NCBI GenBank assembly: GCA_900544675.1
Contig: UQVZ01000007.1
Coordinates: 1-64,000 of the forward strand
Length of the DNA stretch: 64,000 bases
Origin: an uncultured Bacteroides sp.
GTDB taxonomy: Bacteria > Bacteroidota > Bacteroidia > Bacteroidales > Bacteroidaceae
Direction: 5' to 3'
The notes below the pieces were generated by a model. It had not been told where the DNA came from, did not search any database, and saw only the letters and a list, made by a program, of their open reading frames with translations. Shown here piece by piece: positions 21,386-31,380 of the stretch. The translations under genes and the position numbers were made by a program. Within the stretch, counting starts at the first letter, position 1. Every line of letters starts with the position of its first letter.

Positions 21386-23704
21386 ATGGCGGAGTATTTA
21401 GACGGACTGAACGAAAGCCAGCGCGAGGCGGTGCTTTACATCGACGGGCCTTCGCTGGTGATAGCCGGAGCAGGCTCGGGGAAGACGCGTGTGCTGACGT
21501 ATAAAATAGCTTATCTGATGGACCAGGGATACGAGCCTTGGTCTATCCTGGCATTGACATTCACCAACAAGGCAGCACGCGAGATGAAAGAACGCATCGC
21601 CCGGCAGGTGGGGAACGAACGTGCGCGCTACCTGTGGATGGGTACGTTTCATTCGGTCTTTTCACGCATTTTGCGCATGGAAGCCGAATGGCTGGGCTTT
21701 TCATCCAACTTCACGGTATACGATGCCACCGACTCGAAGAGCTTGCTGAAAGCCATTATCAAGGAAATGGGGCTGGACGACAAGACGTACCGCCCCGGCT
21801 TGGTGCAGAGCCGCATCAGCAATGCCAAAAACCAGCTGATCCTGCCCGAAGCCTATGCGGCGGACGCAGAGTGCTGCCAGAGCGATGCGGAAGCGAAGGT
21901 GCCTGCCTTGCGCGACATTTACCTGCGCTACTGGGAGCGGTGCCGGCAGAGCGACGCGATGGACTTCGACGACCTGCTGCTCTATACCTACCTGTTGTTC
22001 GACCGGCATCCGGAGGTGCGCGCCAAATACGCTTCGCGCTTCCGCTTCGTGCTGGTGGATGAGTACCAGGACACCAATTATGCCCAGCACCGCATCGTGT
22101 GGCAACTGACCGAGGAAAACCGGAAGGTGTGCGTGGTGGGAGACGACGCGCAAAGTATCTATTCGTTCCGGGGAGCCAATATCGACAATATCCTCAAGTT
22201 TACCCAGACCTATAAGGAGGCGCGCCTCTTCAAGCTGGAACAGAACTACCGCTCCACGCAGACCATAGTGAACGCTGCCAATAGCCTGATTGCCAAAAAC
22301 CGCGAACAAATCCGGAAAGCCGTATTCTCGGAGAAAGACAAGGGCGACCCCATCCCGGTATTCAATGCCTACAGCGATGTAGAGGAAGGCGAGATTGTGG
22401 CAAACAAGGTGGCACGGATGACGGCAGGCGGACAATACGGATACGATGATTTTGCCATCTTGTACCGCACCAACGCACAGAGCCGCATCTTCGAGGAAGC
22501 ATTGCGCAAGCGGGGACTTCCTTACCGCATTTACGGCGGCTTGTCTTTCTACCAGCGGAAAGAGGTGAAAGACGTAGTGGCTTATTTCCGTCTGGCGGTG
22601 AACCCCAACGATGAAGAAGCCTTCAAGCGCGTCATCAATTATCCGGCAAGGGGTATCGGCGACACAACGCTAAACAAGATTACAGCTGCCGCCACACAGG
22701 CGAATGTCAGCTTATGGACGGTGCTGAACGACCCGCTGGCGTATGGCGTGCAGGTGGCAAAAAACACGGTATCGAGGTTGCAGGGATTCCGCGAGCTGAT
22801 AGCCGGATTTGCCCGGGATGTGACGCTCAAAGACGCATATACACTGGGGCAGGACATCGTGCGGCGCTCGGGGATTATCGCTGATGTGTACCGCGACCGC
22901 TCGCCCGAAAACCTGAGCCGGCAGGAGAATATCGAAGAACTGATAAACGGCATTCACGTTTTTTGCGAAAACCGTGAAGAAGAAGGAAACGAGCGCATTT
23001 CTCTTTCCGATTACCTGCAAGAGATAGCCCTGCTGACCGATTTGGACAGCGAGGAGGGCGAAGGCGCACGCGTGACCCTGATGACCATTCATTCGGCGAA
23101 AGGGCTGGAGTTTAAGAACGTGTTTGTGGTGGGAATGGAAGAAAACCTGTTCCCCAGTCCGATGGCGACAGGTTCGCCCCGTCAGATGGAAGAAGAGCGG
23201 CGCTTGTTTTATGTAGCCATCACCCGTGCCGAAGACCATTGCTTCCTCTCGTACGCCAAATCCCGTTTCAAGTACGGACGGATGGAGTTCAGCAGTCCCA
23301 GCCGCTTCTTGCGCGACATTGATGCCTGTTACCTGAAGCTGCCCGAAGGGGAAGCCGCTTTCTCGCATTCCACCCCCGAAGAGCGTGCCGGCAGGTTTGT
23401 TTCGGAGACTGCCAGTGCTTTCCGGCCGAAAGCTCCTATGGAAAAAGCCCGCGTCATTGCCTCGGCTCCTCCGCGTACCTTGCGTAAGCTTGCCGACACG
23501 CCCCGAAATGAGGAAACCTCCCAAGCGGATACTCCGTCGGGAGCAGGCATTTCGGTGGGCACCACCATCGAGCATCAGCGTTTCGGCATAGGCAAAGTGG
23601 TCCGGGTAGAAGGTACGGGCGATAATTGTAAGGCAACGGTTGAGTTCCAACACGCCGGCGTGAAGCAGCTTTTGCTGAAATTCGCCCGCTTCAAGGTTCT
23701 TTGA
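21386..23704 (+). CDS. UvrD/PcrA-like superfamily 1 DNA helicase
   Basis: A 772-residue 3'-5' helicase acting in repair and removal of proteins from DNA. Motifs in order: Q-motif 'LNESQREAV', Walker A GAGSGKT (28-34), Ia 'ALTFTNKAAREM', II 'DEYQDTN', III 'VVGDDAQSIYSFRGA', IV 'NYRSTQTI', V 'TIHSAKGLEFKNVFVVG' and VI 'RRLFYVAITRA'. The C-terminal ~60 residues hold 'FGIGKVVRVEG', the Tudor-like RNA polymerase-binding module of PcrA-type helicases. ATG 21386 is preferred over an upstream in-frame start that would overlap the PFL gene by 44 bases. Confidence 0.95.
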   Translation: MAEYLDGLNESQREAVLYIDGPSLVIAGAGSGKTRVLTYKIAYLMDQGYEPWSILALTFTNKAAREMKERIARQVGNERARYLWMGTFHSVFSRILRMEAEWLGFSSNFTVYDATDSKSLLKAIIKEMGLDDKTYRPGLVQSRISNAKNQLILPEAYAADAECCQSDAEAKVPALRDIYLRYWERCRQSDAMDFDDLLLYTYLLFDRHPEVRAKYASRFRFVLVDEYQDTNYAQHRIVWQLTEENRKVCVVGDDAQSIYSFRGANIDNILKFTQTYKEARLFKLEQNYRSTQTIVNAANSLIAKNREQIRKAVFSEKDKGDPIPVFNAYSDVEEGEIVANKVARMTAGGQYGYDDFAILYRTNAQSRIFEEALRKRGLPYRIYGGLSFYQRKEVKDVVAYFRLAVNPNDEEAFKRVINYPARGIGDTTLNKITAAATQANVSLWTVLNDPLAYGVQVAKNTVSRLQGFRELIAGFARDVTLKDAYTLGQDIVRRSGIIADVYRDRSPENLSRQENIEELINGIHVFCENREEEGNERISLSDYLQEIALLTDLDSEEGEGARVTLMTIHSAKGLEFKNVFVVGMEENLFPSPMATGSPRQMEEERRLFYVAITRAEDHCFLSYAKSRFKYGRMEFSSPSRFLRDIDACYLKLPEGEAAFSHSTPEERAGRFVSETASAFRPKAPMEKARVIASAPPRTLRKLADTPRNEETSQADTPSGAGISVGTTIEHQRFGIGKVVRVEGTGDNCKATVEFQHAGVKQLLLKFARFKVL

Positions 23705-23708
23705 AATA

Positions 23709-23900
23709 TCTGCGTTTCAAAATAAAATCGAACGCAGAGGCGCGGAAACGCAAAGTTTTTATTTTTTAGAGTGAGCAAAGTGCATAGAGAGAATGAAGAA
23801 TGAAGAATTAAGAATTAAGAAAGAAATCTGTGTAATCTGTGGTGAAAAAACATCAACAGATTCTTCATTCTTAATTTTTCATTTATAAGCTCTGTGGTGA
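23709..23900. repeat. Composite ~190-bp intergenic repeat, copy 1
   Basis: Contains, in order, AAATCGAACGCAGAG, GCGGAAACGCAAAG, a T-rich stretch, AGAGTGAGCAAAG, GAATGAAGAATTAAGAAT words, AATCTGTG words, and then the complementary ATTCTTCATTCTTAAT. The same order is found at 56227-56430 in the same orientation, so this is a genuine dispersed repeat. The nested complementary words let it fold as a long hairpin. It follows the helicase gene. Confidence 0.85.
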
Positions 23901-23921
23901 AAAAATAAACAAAAAAAGAAG

Positions 23922-25085
23922 ATGTTAGATGTAACCCAAGTACCTTCCCCGTGCTATGTGATGGAGGAAGAGTTGCTCAGGAAAAACCTGAGCCTGATAA
24001 AGTCGGTAGCCAGCCGCGCTGGAGTGGAAATCATTCTTGCCTTCAAGGCATTTGCCATGTGGAAATCATTCCCGATATTCCGCGAGTACATCAGCCATAC
24101 CACGGCAAGTTCGGTCTACGAGGCACGCCTTGCCTACGAAGAATTCGGAAGTCCAGCGCATACCTATTCGCCGGCTTATACCGAAACGGATTTCCCCGAA
24201 TTCCTGAAGTACAGCAGCCACATCACCTTCAATTCGTTGTCGCAATTCGAGCGCTTCTATCCGATGGCAAAAGCGTCGCTTCGCCCCGTATCGTGCGGCA
24301 TACGGGTCAACCCCGAATATTCCGAAGTGGAAGTCGAGCTGTATAACCCGTGCGCGCCGGGCACACGTTTCGGCGTAACGGCCGACCTGCTTCCCGACCG
24401 CCTGCCCGAAGGCATCGAAGGCTTTCATTGCCATTGCCATTGCGAATCGGACTCATACCAACTGGAGCGCACGTTGGAACACATCGAAACGAAGTTCGCG
24501 CGCTGGTTCCCGCAACTGAAATGGCTGAACCTGGGCGGAGGACACCTCATGACCCGCAAAGATTACGATGTGGAGCATCTTATACGCCTCTTGCAGGGAT
24601 TGAAATCGCGCTATCCGCACCTGCAAATTATTCTTGAGCCCGGCTCGGCTTTTGCCTGGCAGACAGGTCCGCTGGTAGCGTCGGTGGTCGATGTAGTGGA
24701 AAGCCGAGGCATCCGCACCGCTATCCTCGACGTCAGCTTTACCTGCCACATGCCCGACTGCCTGGAGATGCCCTACCAGCCTGCGGTACGTGGAGCCGAA
24801 ACGCTTCCTGCCGACGCGGTAAAGACGGCACGCCGGGAAGACCACGTTTACCGGCTGGGCGGGAACAGTTGCCTGAGCGGTGACTACATGGGAAGCTGGA
24901 AATTCGACCACGAATTACGCATAGGCGAACGCATCGTATTCGAGGACATGATTCACTATACCATCGTGAAAACGAATATGTTCAACGGCATCCACCATCC
25001 TTCCATCGCCTTGTATCACAGCAATGGCGAGCTGGAGATTTACCGTACGTTCCGCTACGAAGACTATCGTGACCGGATGTGTTAA
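23922..25085 (+). CDS. nspC: Carboxynorspermidine decarboxylase
   Basis: A 387-residue PLP enzyme of the alanine-racemase/DapDC fold that decarboxylates carboxyspermidine or carboxynorspermidine in the alternative polyamine route used by Bacteroides. The PLP lysine is Lys42 in AFKAFAMW. Other conserved blocks: 'TASSVYEARLA', 'GIRVNPEYS', 'APGTRFGV', 'FHCHCHCESDSYQLERTL', 'LNLGGGHLMTRKDYD', 'ILEPGSAFAW', and the active-site cysteine region 'GNSCLSGDYMG'. Its partner dehydrogenase gene is not in the window. It is noticeably GC-richer than the island that follows. Its terminator is shared with the htrA remnant at 25191-25225. Confidence 0.95.
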   Translation: MLDVTQVPSPCYVMEEELLRKNLSLIKSVASRAGVEIILAFKAFAMWKSFPIFREYISHTTASSVYEARLAYEEFGSPAHTYSPAYTETDFPEFLKYSSHITFNSLSQFERFYPMAKASLRPVSCGIRVNPEYSEVEVELYNPCAPGTRFGVTADLLPDRLPEGIEGFHCHCHCESDSYQLERTLEHIETKFARWFPQLKWLNLGGGHLMTRKDYDVEHLIRLLQGLKSRYPHLQIILEPGSAFAWQTGPLVASVVDVVESRGIRTAILDVSFTCHMPDCLEMPYQPAVRGAETLPADAVKTARREDHVYRLGGNSCLSGDYMGSWKFDHELRIGERIVFEDMIHYTIVKTNMFNGIHHPSIALYHSNGELEIYRTFRYEDYRDRMC

Positions 25086-25190
25086 ACGTCCATCATACGC
25101 ATTCGGTTGCTTGAAGTGACGGGTAGCCAGGTTGTTTGCTCGGTAGGGGCAACTATGATTTGTCTTATTTTGATTGTTCATCGGGAAATT

Positions 25191-25225
25191 AAAAAAGCGG
25201 CTCTGCATCACGCGGAGCCGCTTTT
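25191..25225. terminator. Two-way terminator after nspC, copied from the htrA 3' side
   Basis: GCGGCTC (25197-25203) pairs with GAGCCGC (25215-25221), with A-run before and T-run after. It is nearly identical to the htrA terminator at 54006-54041 and belongs to the duplicated segment. Confidence 0.85.
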
Positions 25226-25400
25226 CTCTGTGAAAATCACAATCTTTTTCCTTTTATCCTATGAAAACTTGTTAAGTCAACTGCATAGTTGGCATGTTTG
25301 CCTGACGGATAGACACCTGTCATGAACAATATCTAGTCGGGCGACCGGGAAGCGGCTTTCATCACTTCTTCCAGGTCTTTCTACGGTGTGGACCGTTTTT
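25226..25400 (-). pseudogene. Fragment of the 3' end of htrA (left copy of the island-flanking repeat)
   Basis: Reading on from the terminator, this stretch matches the last ~45 codons of the intact htrA gene and its tail (54042-54229) with about a dozen substitutions. A 12-bp deletion removes the final codons and stop, there are length changes in T-runs, and a one-base insertion (25378-25381 region) shifts the frame. Similarity fades near 25400. It has no start or upstream part, so it cannot make protein. It lies in the same orientation as htrA and marks the left edge of the carbohydrate island. Confidence 0.88.
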
Positions 25401-25406
25401 AAAGTG

Positions 25407-25446
25407 CACTCCCCGAAAAGTTGTATGTCTGACTTTTGGGGGTGTA
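25407..25446 (-). terminator. Terminator of the GH3-GH5-GH3 operon
   Basis: CACTCCCCGAAAAGT (25407-25421) faces ACTTTTGGGGGTG (25432-25444), an almost perfect stem. On the minus strand it is followed by a short T-run. It is the first island-specific feature after the htrA fragment. Confidence 0.7.
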
Positions 25447-25454
25447 TTTTTCCT

Positions 25455-27683
25455 TTATTCCAACGTGAAGGAAACGGTTGACTTAATGTCGGCAGCCGAA
25501 GCGGCTATGATGGCTTCAAACTTTCCCGGTTCTGCCAGCCATTGATGCTGTTTATCATCGAAAAAGCTCAGTGCTTCTTTAGAAATGGTAAAAGTCACAT
25601 CCTTGGTTTCACCCGGAGCCAGTTTGACTTTGCTGAAACCTTTTAATTCTTTTACCGGACGAGGTAAGGATGATTTTTTATCTTGGATATACAATTGCAC
25701 AATTTCAGCTCCTTCCCGTTTTCCGATGTTCGTTACAGGGACAGTTATGGTCAGTGCCTCATCGGCTTTCATGGTCTTTTTATTGATGGTAGCTTTGCCG
25801 TATGCAAAGGTCGTATAACTCAGTCCGTGCCCGAAGGGGAACAGAGGTTCGATGTTTTCCTTATCTGTCCAACGGTAACCGACAAAAATGCTTTCATTAT
25901 ATTTTTCATCCCAAATGCCGCTTCCGTCTGTCCGTTTCACGCCCGGATATTCTCCCAGTTTATGTGCACCGACATCTTCCAGTGAAGCAGGGAACGTGAA
26001 AGGAAGTTTTCCCGAAGGATTAACTTCTCCCGTCAGTATGTTGGCTAATGCAGTACCTGCTTCCGAGCCTAAATACCAGCCTTGGAGGATGGCGGAGACA
26101 TCTTTTTTCCATGGCATAGCAATGGCATTGCCCGAAATGTTCACTACAATTACGTTTGGATTTGCTTTTGCCAGTGCTGTTATCACTTTGTCTTGCCCAT
26201 AAGGAAGGTTTAATTCTTTCCGGTCGGCATCTTCGCAATCTTGCCCTGCACTTTTGTTCAGTCCTCCGATAAAAATGACGTAATCGGCGTCTTGTGCCAA
26301 TTTTACAGCCTCGGCAATCAGCTCTTGTGAAGTGCGGTTATCCTGCAAATTCTGTCCCGACTTTACTCCGTTATATTCTCCGCTCGGGTCTCCTACATAG
26401 CCGCGGGCATAAACGATTTCTGCCCGGTCGCCTATTTTTTCCCGTATGCCATCTAAAGGGGATATTTCGCGCTTCACTTTCAACGAGGAGCTTCCTCCGC
26501 CTACCGTCATCATTTTTATGGCATTTTCTCCAATTACGGCAATTCGTTTTTTGGTATTGAGCTCTATAGGCAATAGATTGTTTTCATTTTGCAACAACAC
26601 GATTCCTTCTTCCCCTATTTGGCGAGCTGCATCAAAATGGGCTTCCGAAGCAAAGGAACCATACGGTCTGTTACGGTTCATCGTAGTCCGGAAAGCTAGA
26701 CGGAGAATGCGCCTTACTTTATCGTCTAATTCTTTGGTTCCTGTTTTGCCTTCTTTTATCAGTTTCAGATATGGCCGGGCAAGGTAGTAATTGTCGTATG
26801 CATTACTTGTTCCGTTTGTCAATCCGTTTGTCCAACTTCCGAATTCCATATCCAGTCCGTTACGGATAGCTTCTTCTGTATTATGCACTCCGCCCCAGTC
26901 TGATACGACTACACCGTCATAACCCCATTCTCCTTTTAGAATGTCATTCAATAAATAGCGGTTATGGCAACCATGTTGGTTTTTGTACAGGTTATAAGAG
27001 CCCATAATGGTCCATGCTTTGCCTTCTTGTACCGCCGCCTTGAATGCCGGAAGATAGATTTCATACAATGCGCGATCGTCTACGATGACATTGGTCGTAT
27101 GCCGATTGGTCTCTTGGTTGTTCAGCGCAAAATGTTTCACACATGCGGCCACACCGTTTTGCTGCACTCCTTTTATATAGGGGACAACCATTTGACTGGC
27201 CAGGTAGGGGTCTTCGCTCATATATTCGAAGTTGCGCCCGTTCAAGGGAGTGCGGTAAATATTGATTCCAGGTCCGAGCAGCACATCTTTTTTACGGTAT
27301 CGTGCTTCCTCGCCTATGCTTTTCCCATAGAGCAAGGCCATTTCGGGATTCCATGTAGCGGCAAGGCAGGTAAGTGCAGGAAAGGCAACGCAGGAATCAT
27401 TGGTCCATCCCGCCTGTTCCCATTCATCCCAAAGAACTTCGGGGCGGATTCCGTGAGGCCCATCCGTCATCCAAAATTCCGGGATGCCTAACCGTGCCAC
27501 TCCTGGGGAAGAAAATTTGGACTGGGCATGGGTCATCGCCACCTTTTCTTCTACAGTCATGCGGCTTAGTGCGTCTTCTACTCTTTCTTCTATAGGTTTG
27601 GTCTCGTCTAAGTAAACGGGAATATTTTGTGCGTTTCCACCTAGTGCAAGGAGCAGCATTCCCCAAATTGCTAATTTTTTCAT
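25455..27683 (-). CDS. Family GH3 beta-glucosidase (periplasmic)
   Basis: A 742-residue secreted glycoside hydrolase. The signal peptide (MKKLAIWGMLLLALGGNAQN, cleaved after about residue 18) lacks a lipobox, so it is probably periplasmic. The GH3 TIM barrel (~30-350) contains 'DGPHGIR', 'LGPGINIYRTPLNGRNFEYMSEDP', 'CVKHFALNNQE' and nucleophile Asp262 in VVSDWGG. The alpha/beta sandwich (~370-600) and C-terminal fibronectin-III-like domain (~640-735) are complete. Members release glucose from beta-linked oligosaccharides. It is last in the minus-strand operon, 12 bp after the GH5 gene. Confidence 0.93.
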   Translation of the reverse strand: MKKLAIWGMLLLALGGNAQNIPVYLDETKPIEERVEDALSRMTVEEKVAMTHAQSKFSSPGVARLGIPEFWMTDGPHGIRPEVLWDEWEQAGWTNDSCVAFPALTCLAATWNPEMALLYGKSIGEEARYRKKDVLLGPGINIYRTPLNGRNFEYMSEDPYLASQMVVPYIKGVQQNGVAACVKHFALNNQETNRHTTNVIVDDRALYEIYLPAFKAAVQEGKAWTIMGSYNLYKNQHGCHNRYLLNDILKGEWGYDGVVVSDWGGVHNTEEAIRNGLDMEFGSWTNGLTNGTSNAYDNYYLARPYLKLIKEGKTGTKELDDKVRRILRLAFRTTMNRNRPYGSFASEAHFDAARQIGEEGIVLLQNENNLLPIELNTKKRIAVIGENAIKMMTVGGGSSSLKVKREISPLDGIREKIGDRAEIVYARGYVGDPSGEYNGVKSGQNLQDNRTSQELIAEAVKLAQDADYVIFIGGLNKSAGQDCEDADRKELNLPYGQDKVITALAKANPNVIVVNISGNAIAMPWKKDVSAILQGWYLGSEAGTALANILTGEVNPSGKLPFTFPASLEDVGAHKLGEYPGVKRTDGSGIWDEKYNESIFVGYRWTDKENIEPLFPFGHGLSYTTFAYGKATINKKTMKADEALTITVPVTNIGKREGAEIVQLYIQDKKSSLPRPVKELKGFSKVKLAPGETKDVTFTISKEALSFFDDKQHQWLAEPGKFEAIIAASAADIKSTVSFTLE

Positions 27684-27695
27684 ATTGCTTTTATT

Positions 27696-28952
27696 TTATG
27701 GTATTTGAAGGCCTAAGGAACGAATGTATCTTTTTTGCGGCACGCAATTTTCGCATTTGCTGTTTTCGATGAACGCATTCATCACTTGTCTCATTTCTTC
27801 CTGGTCGGGGCGTGCATCGCGTATTTCTTTATAAGTGCTCCGTTCTGCTTCGGAGAAGTTTACTATTTTGTCCCATCCTTCCGGACGTCGGATGGCAGTA
27901 AATGAAGAACCGTCCAGTTTTTTATAAGGCCAGAAAGTGTATCCGATGTTGTTTTCTTTCATTACTTTACAGAATGCAGCTTGCCATTCGTCTGTATTAT
28001 GGCCGATTTCGCCCATATACATCGGAAGATTGACACTGTCGCGGAAATGAATGATTTCCTGGATTGCTTCTTTGGTCGGATTTCCTCCATATCTGTGGCA
28101 AGTGTACATCAGTTTGCTATCGTATTTTGAATCTTTAAACGGTTTGAAGTTGCCGTTCCATTGCGGAGCGCCAATCAGGATAATGTGGTTTTTGTCTACT
28201 TCACGAATTGCCTGCACGGCACGTTTATGCAGAGGTTCGAGTTTGGCATTCAGCTCGTCCATATTCTTGAAATAAGGAGCAATGGGCTCGTTGATGAGCT
28301 CATAACCTAAGATGACGGTCTCATTTTTATAATAATCGGCTATTTTGCGCCAGATGTCGCAAAACAGTTGCTGGCTTGTTTCGCTTTCGAATAGCCAGGG
28401 ATAACCGTAGCTGTCGTCAATGTTGTCGCCGGTTTGTCCTCCCGGTGCGTCGTGCATATCCAAAATCAGGTAAAGGTGATTGTCCCGGCACCAGTTTATC
28501 ACACTGTCTATACGGACGAATCCGTCTTGTGCTGCGGTCAGCCCCATATAATCTTCATCCGTAAACAGTTTATAATGGAAAGGAAGCCGGATGGTATTTG
28601 CACCTGTAGACGCAATGAATTCTATGTCTTTTCGTGTGACATAATTGTCCTTGAATTTTTTCCAAAATTCAGCGGTAAAATCCGGTCCTGTCAGTTGGCA
28701 GAACATTTCGTTGATGAAATGTCCGGAATTTGTTTTGTTAAATCCGAACATATACCCTTCCGGATTCAGCCAGTTTCCCAGGTTGGTCCCTTGAATAAAG
28801 AGTTTACTTCCGTCCGGCTGGATGAGGTCTTGTCCCGAAACGCGTACAAATGCCTCGGCAGGAGGTGTCTCTTCCTTTTCCGTATGCGAGGCAACAGACT
28901 GGCAGGCGGTCAGTACTCCAATGAAAATCAGTGAATAAAATGCTTTTTTCAT
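27696..28952 (-). CDS. Family GH5 glycoside hydrolase lipoprotein
   Basis: A 418-residue lipoprotein (lipobox LTAC, Cys17), so anchored at the outer membrane, perhaps at the surface. The GH5 barrel begins at about residue 45 with 'FIQGTNLGNWLNPEGYMFGF', followed by 'GANTIRLPFHY', 'LDMHDAPGGQ', acid/base Glu222 in ELINEP and nucleophile Glu315 in YMGEIGH. The 'GTNLGNWL...MHDAPGGQ' pattern resembles glucan-active GH5 enzymes (exo-1,3-glucanase-like branches) more than cellulases or mannanases, but I cannot fix the subfamily. It sits between two GH3 genes in one operon, which points to beta-glucan breakdown. Confidence 0.9.
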   Translation of the reverse strand: MKKAFYSLIFIGVLTACQSVASHTEKEETPPAEAFVRVSGQDLIQPDGSKLFIQGTNLGNWLNPEGYMFGFNKTNSGHFINEMFCQLTGPDFTAEFWKKFKDNYVTRKDIEFIASTGANTIRLPFHYKLFTDEDYMGLTAAQDGFVRIDSVINWCRDNHLYLILDMHDAPGGQTGDNIDDSYGYPWLFESETSQQLFCDIWRKIADYYKNETVILGYELINEPIAPYFKNMDELNAKLEPLHKRAVQAIREVDKNHIILIGAPQWNGNFKPFKDSKYDSKLMYTCHRYGGNPTKEAIQEIIHFRDSVNLPMYMGEIGHNTDEWQAAFCKVMKENNIGYTFWPYKKLDGSSFTAIRRPEGWDKIVNFSEAERSTYKEIRDARPDQEEMRQVMNAFIENSKCENCVPQKRYIRSLGLQIP

Positions 28953-28975
28953 ATTGAAATGTGTGTAATGGTTGT

Positions 28976-31234
28976 TTATCGGTTAGTGGATTGTGTAGTT
29001 ACTTCAAAATCGGCAGACAAACCTTCATCGCTGTTTGTGCCCAACCAGAGTGTAAATTCTCCCGGTTCTACTATATGTTTCATGTCGATGTTCCAAAATG
29101 CCAGTTCGCTGACGGGCAGGTTGAAAGTGACAGTCTTTGTTTCGCCCGGTTGCAAGGAGATGCGTTCAAAGCCCTTCAGTTCTTTTACCGGACGGGTAAC
29201 AGAAGCTACTTTATCACGAACATAGAGTTGTACGATTTCCTCTCCTGTATAGTTTCCTGTATTGGTTACATCGACACTGGCTTTCAGTGTATCGGCAATG
29301 TTTGCTTTTTCGATTGAAAGCCGTAGTTTGTCATAAGCAAACGTGGTATAGGAAAGCCCGAATCCGAAAGGAAACAGCGGTTTGAATCCTGCATCCAGGT
29401 AAAAAGATGTACATCCCAAGGAGGTCTGTCCTGCTTCTAAAGGAATGTCGTCTATCAATGTTTCTTTTTCACTGGGAGCACGTCCGGTATGGTTATGTGC
29501 ATAATAAATGGGAACCTGTCCTGTCATTTTAGGGAATGTGACAGGTGTTTTTCCGCTGGGTACGGTTTTCCCGAACAGGATATCGGCTATGGCAGGACCG
29601 CCCATTGTCCCCGGATGGAAGGCATAAAGCACGGCGTCTGATTCTGTCACTTGTTTTTCTATGGTCAGGGGACGTCCTGCCATAAAAATGCTTATCACAG
29701 GTTTTCCTGTCGCTGCCAGGGCTGAAATAAGTTCGGATTGTGCTCCTTTCAGATTCAAGTCGGCCAATGAATGCGCTTCGCCCGACAAAATAGCCTCTTC
29801 GCCCACGAATGCAAGTATTACGTCTGCATTTTGAGCAGCTTTGACGGCACGAGGTATTCCGGCCGTACTTTTATCGCGGCTATAGGCTACGCCGGGTTCG
29901 TAAATAATGTGGATGTTTTTCCCATACATCTCCCGCAAAGCTTTCAGTGGAGTTTGGGTATGTGCCTTTTCTCCATCGAAACACCAGGTTCCTAATTGGT
30001 CATACGGAGCATTTGCCATCGGACCAACGACCGCGATTGTGCGTATATCTTTTTTTAACGGTAAAATATGTTTGTCGTTTTTAAGTAAGATGACTGACTG
30101 TGCTGCGGCTTCTTTCGCTTTTTGAAGGTGTTCGGCAGCGTATTTTACCTCTTGACTTGTTGTAATATACGGATTGTCGAATAGTCCGAGTCTGAATTTC
30201 AGGCGGAGAATGTTCCGCACAGCGTCATCAATGGTATTTTCCTGTATCTTGTTTTCTTTAATCAGTGTCTCGATATGTTCGATGAATGTGCCGCTGACCA
30301 TCTCCATGTCTACTCCGGCATTCACCGCTTTTTCGGCTGCTTCTTTGCGGTCTTTGCAGAAACCGTGCGGAATCATTTCACCTGCCGAACCCCAGTCGGT
30401 TACTACCATTCCGTCGTAATTCCATTCCTTGCGCAATATATCTGTAAGAAGAAAGCGGTTTCCTGTGGCCGGTATGCCATCATTATCGTTAAACGAAGTC
30501 ATAAATGTGGCACATCCGGCTTTTGCTACAGCTTCAAAAGGAGGCAAGTACACATTGCGTAACTGTCGTTCGGGTATAAAGGTCGAATTATAGTCTTTCC
30601 CGGCTTCTGATGCTCCATAACCTACGAAATGTTTGGCACAGGCGGCTATGGAGGTCGGACTGTTCAATGAATCGCCCTGAAAGCCTTTTACCATAGCCGT
30701 TCCCATTACGGCATTCAGATAAGGGTCTTCTCCAAAACTTTCTGCTATGCGTCCCCAGCGTGCATCGCGGGATACGTCAATCATAGGAGCAAATGTCCAG
30801 CGTATTCCATCGCTGGAAGCTTCAATGGCCGATACACGTGCACCGTCTTTTACGATTTGAGGGTTGAAGGTGGCAGCTTGTCCTAATGGTATGGGGAAAA
30901 TGGTTTTATACCCGTGAATGACATCACGTGAGAGTAAAACCGGGATGCCTAAACGGGATTCTTTCATAGCGGTTTCCTGTATTTGGTTTGCTATGTCGGG
31001 ATTGGTCACATTCAGGAAAGAACCTACTTTCCCCTCTTTTACGAGTCGGATGATTTCATCTATGTCCCCAGTAGGACTGACTTGATTCATTTGACCTATT
31101 TTTTCTTCTAAGGTCATTTGTTTTAGCAAGGATTCTACTTTTGCCTCTGTCAGGTCGTCTTTACTTTCAGGAGAGGTGCAAGCAAAGAAAGGCAACGTCA
31201 GCAGACAGATAGAAAATACTTTCCAGTGTTTCAT
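28976..31234 (-). CDS. Family GH3 beta-glucosidase lipoprotein (BglX-like)
   Basis: A 752-residue lipoprotein (FFAC, Cys19). Domain order is as in BglX: barrel (~25-370) with 'LSRDVIHGYKTIFPIPLGQAATF', 'FAPMIDVSRDARWGRIAESFGEDP', 'CAKHFVGYGASEAGKDYN' and nucleophile Asp280 in VVTDWGS; sandwich domain (~385-600); fibronectin-III-like tail. It differs strongly from the GH3 at 25455, so the two probably cut different linkages or chain lengths. It is the first gene of the operon and is preceded by a near-perfect promoter (31281-31310). Confidence 0.93.
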   Translation of the reverse strand: MKHWKVFSICLLTLPFFACTSPESKDDLTEAKVESLLKQMTLEEKIGQMNQVSPTGDIDEIIRLVKEGKVGSFLNVTNPDIANQIQETAMKESRLGIPVLLSRDVIHGYKTIFPIPLGQAATFNPQIVKDGARVSAIEASSDGIRWTFAPMIDVSRDARWGRIAESFGEDPYLNAVMGTAMVKGFQGDSLNSPTSIAACAKHFVGYGASEAGKDYNSTFIPERQLRNVYLPPFEAVAKAGCATFMTSFNDNDGIPATGNRFLLTDILRKEWNYDGMVVTDWGSAGEMIPHGFCKDRKEAAEKAVNAGVDMEMVSGTFIEHIETLIKENKIQENTIDDAVRNILRLKFRLGLFDNPYITTSQEVKYAAEHLQKAKEAAAQSVILLKNDKHILPLKKDIRTIAVVGPMANAPYDQLGTWCFDGEKAHTQTPLKALREMYGKNIHIIYEPGVAYSRDKSTAGIPRAVKAAQNADVILAFVGEEAILSGEAHSLADLNLKGAQSELISALAATGKPVISIFMAGRPLTIEKQVTESDAVLYAFHPGTMGGPAIADILFGKTVPSGKTPVTFPKMTGQVPIYYAHNHTGRAPSEKETLIDDIPLEAGQTSLGCTSFYLDAGFKPLFPFGFGLSYTTFAYDKLRLSIEKANIADTLKASVDVTNTGNYTGEEIVQLYVRDKVASVTRPVKELKGFERISLQPGETKTVTFNLPVSELAFWNIDMKHIVEPGEFTLWLGTNSDEGLSADFEVTTQSTNR

Positions 31235-31280
31235 GGCATTCTCTCAATTTTAGATATGTTTTTATTGAATTTTACTTTTA

Positions 31281-31310
31281 CAAAAGTATGTCAGAATAGC
31301 GTTTTTTCAA
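31281..31310 (-). promoter_or_regulatory. Promoter of the GH3-GH5-GH3 operon
   Basis: Minus strand TTG (31308-31310), exact 19-bp spacer, TACTTTTG (31281-31288). Predicted leader about 40 nt. Confidence 0.75.
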
Positions 31311-31380
31311 TAAGCAGGTAAAGGTGAAAAGTAAATTTACAAATATATTAACTTCTTGTATATTTGTCGTTTATATATGA

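Noticed and set aside
25191..25400. Possible insertion-sequence end or tRNA attachment site at the island border
   Set aside because: The border sequence is accounted for by htrA 3'-end homology; no terminal inverted repeats, transposase or tRNA gene are present there.
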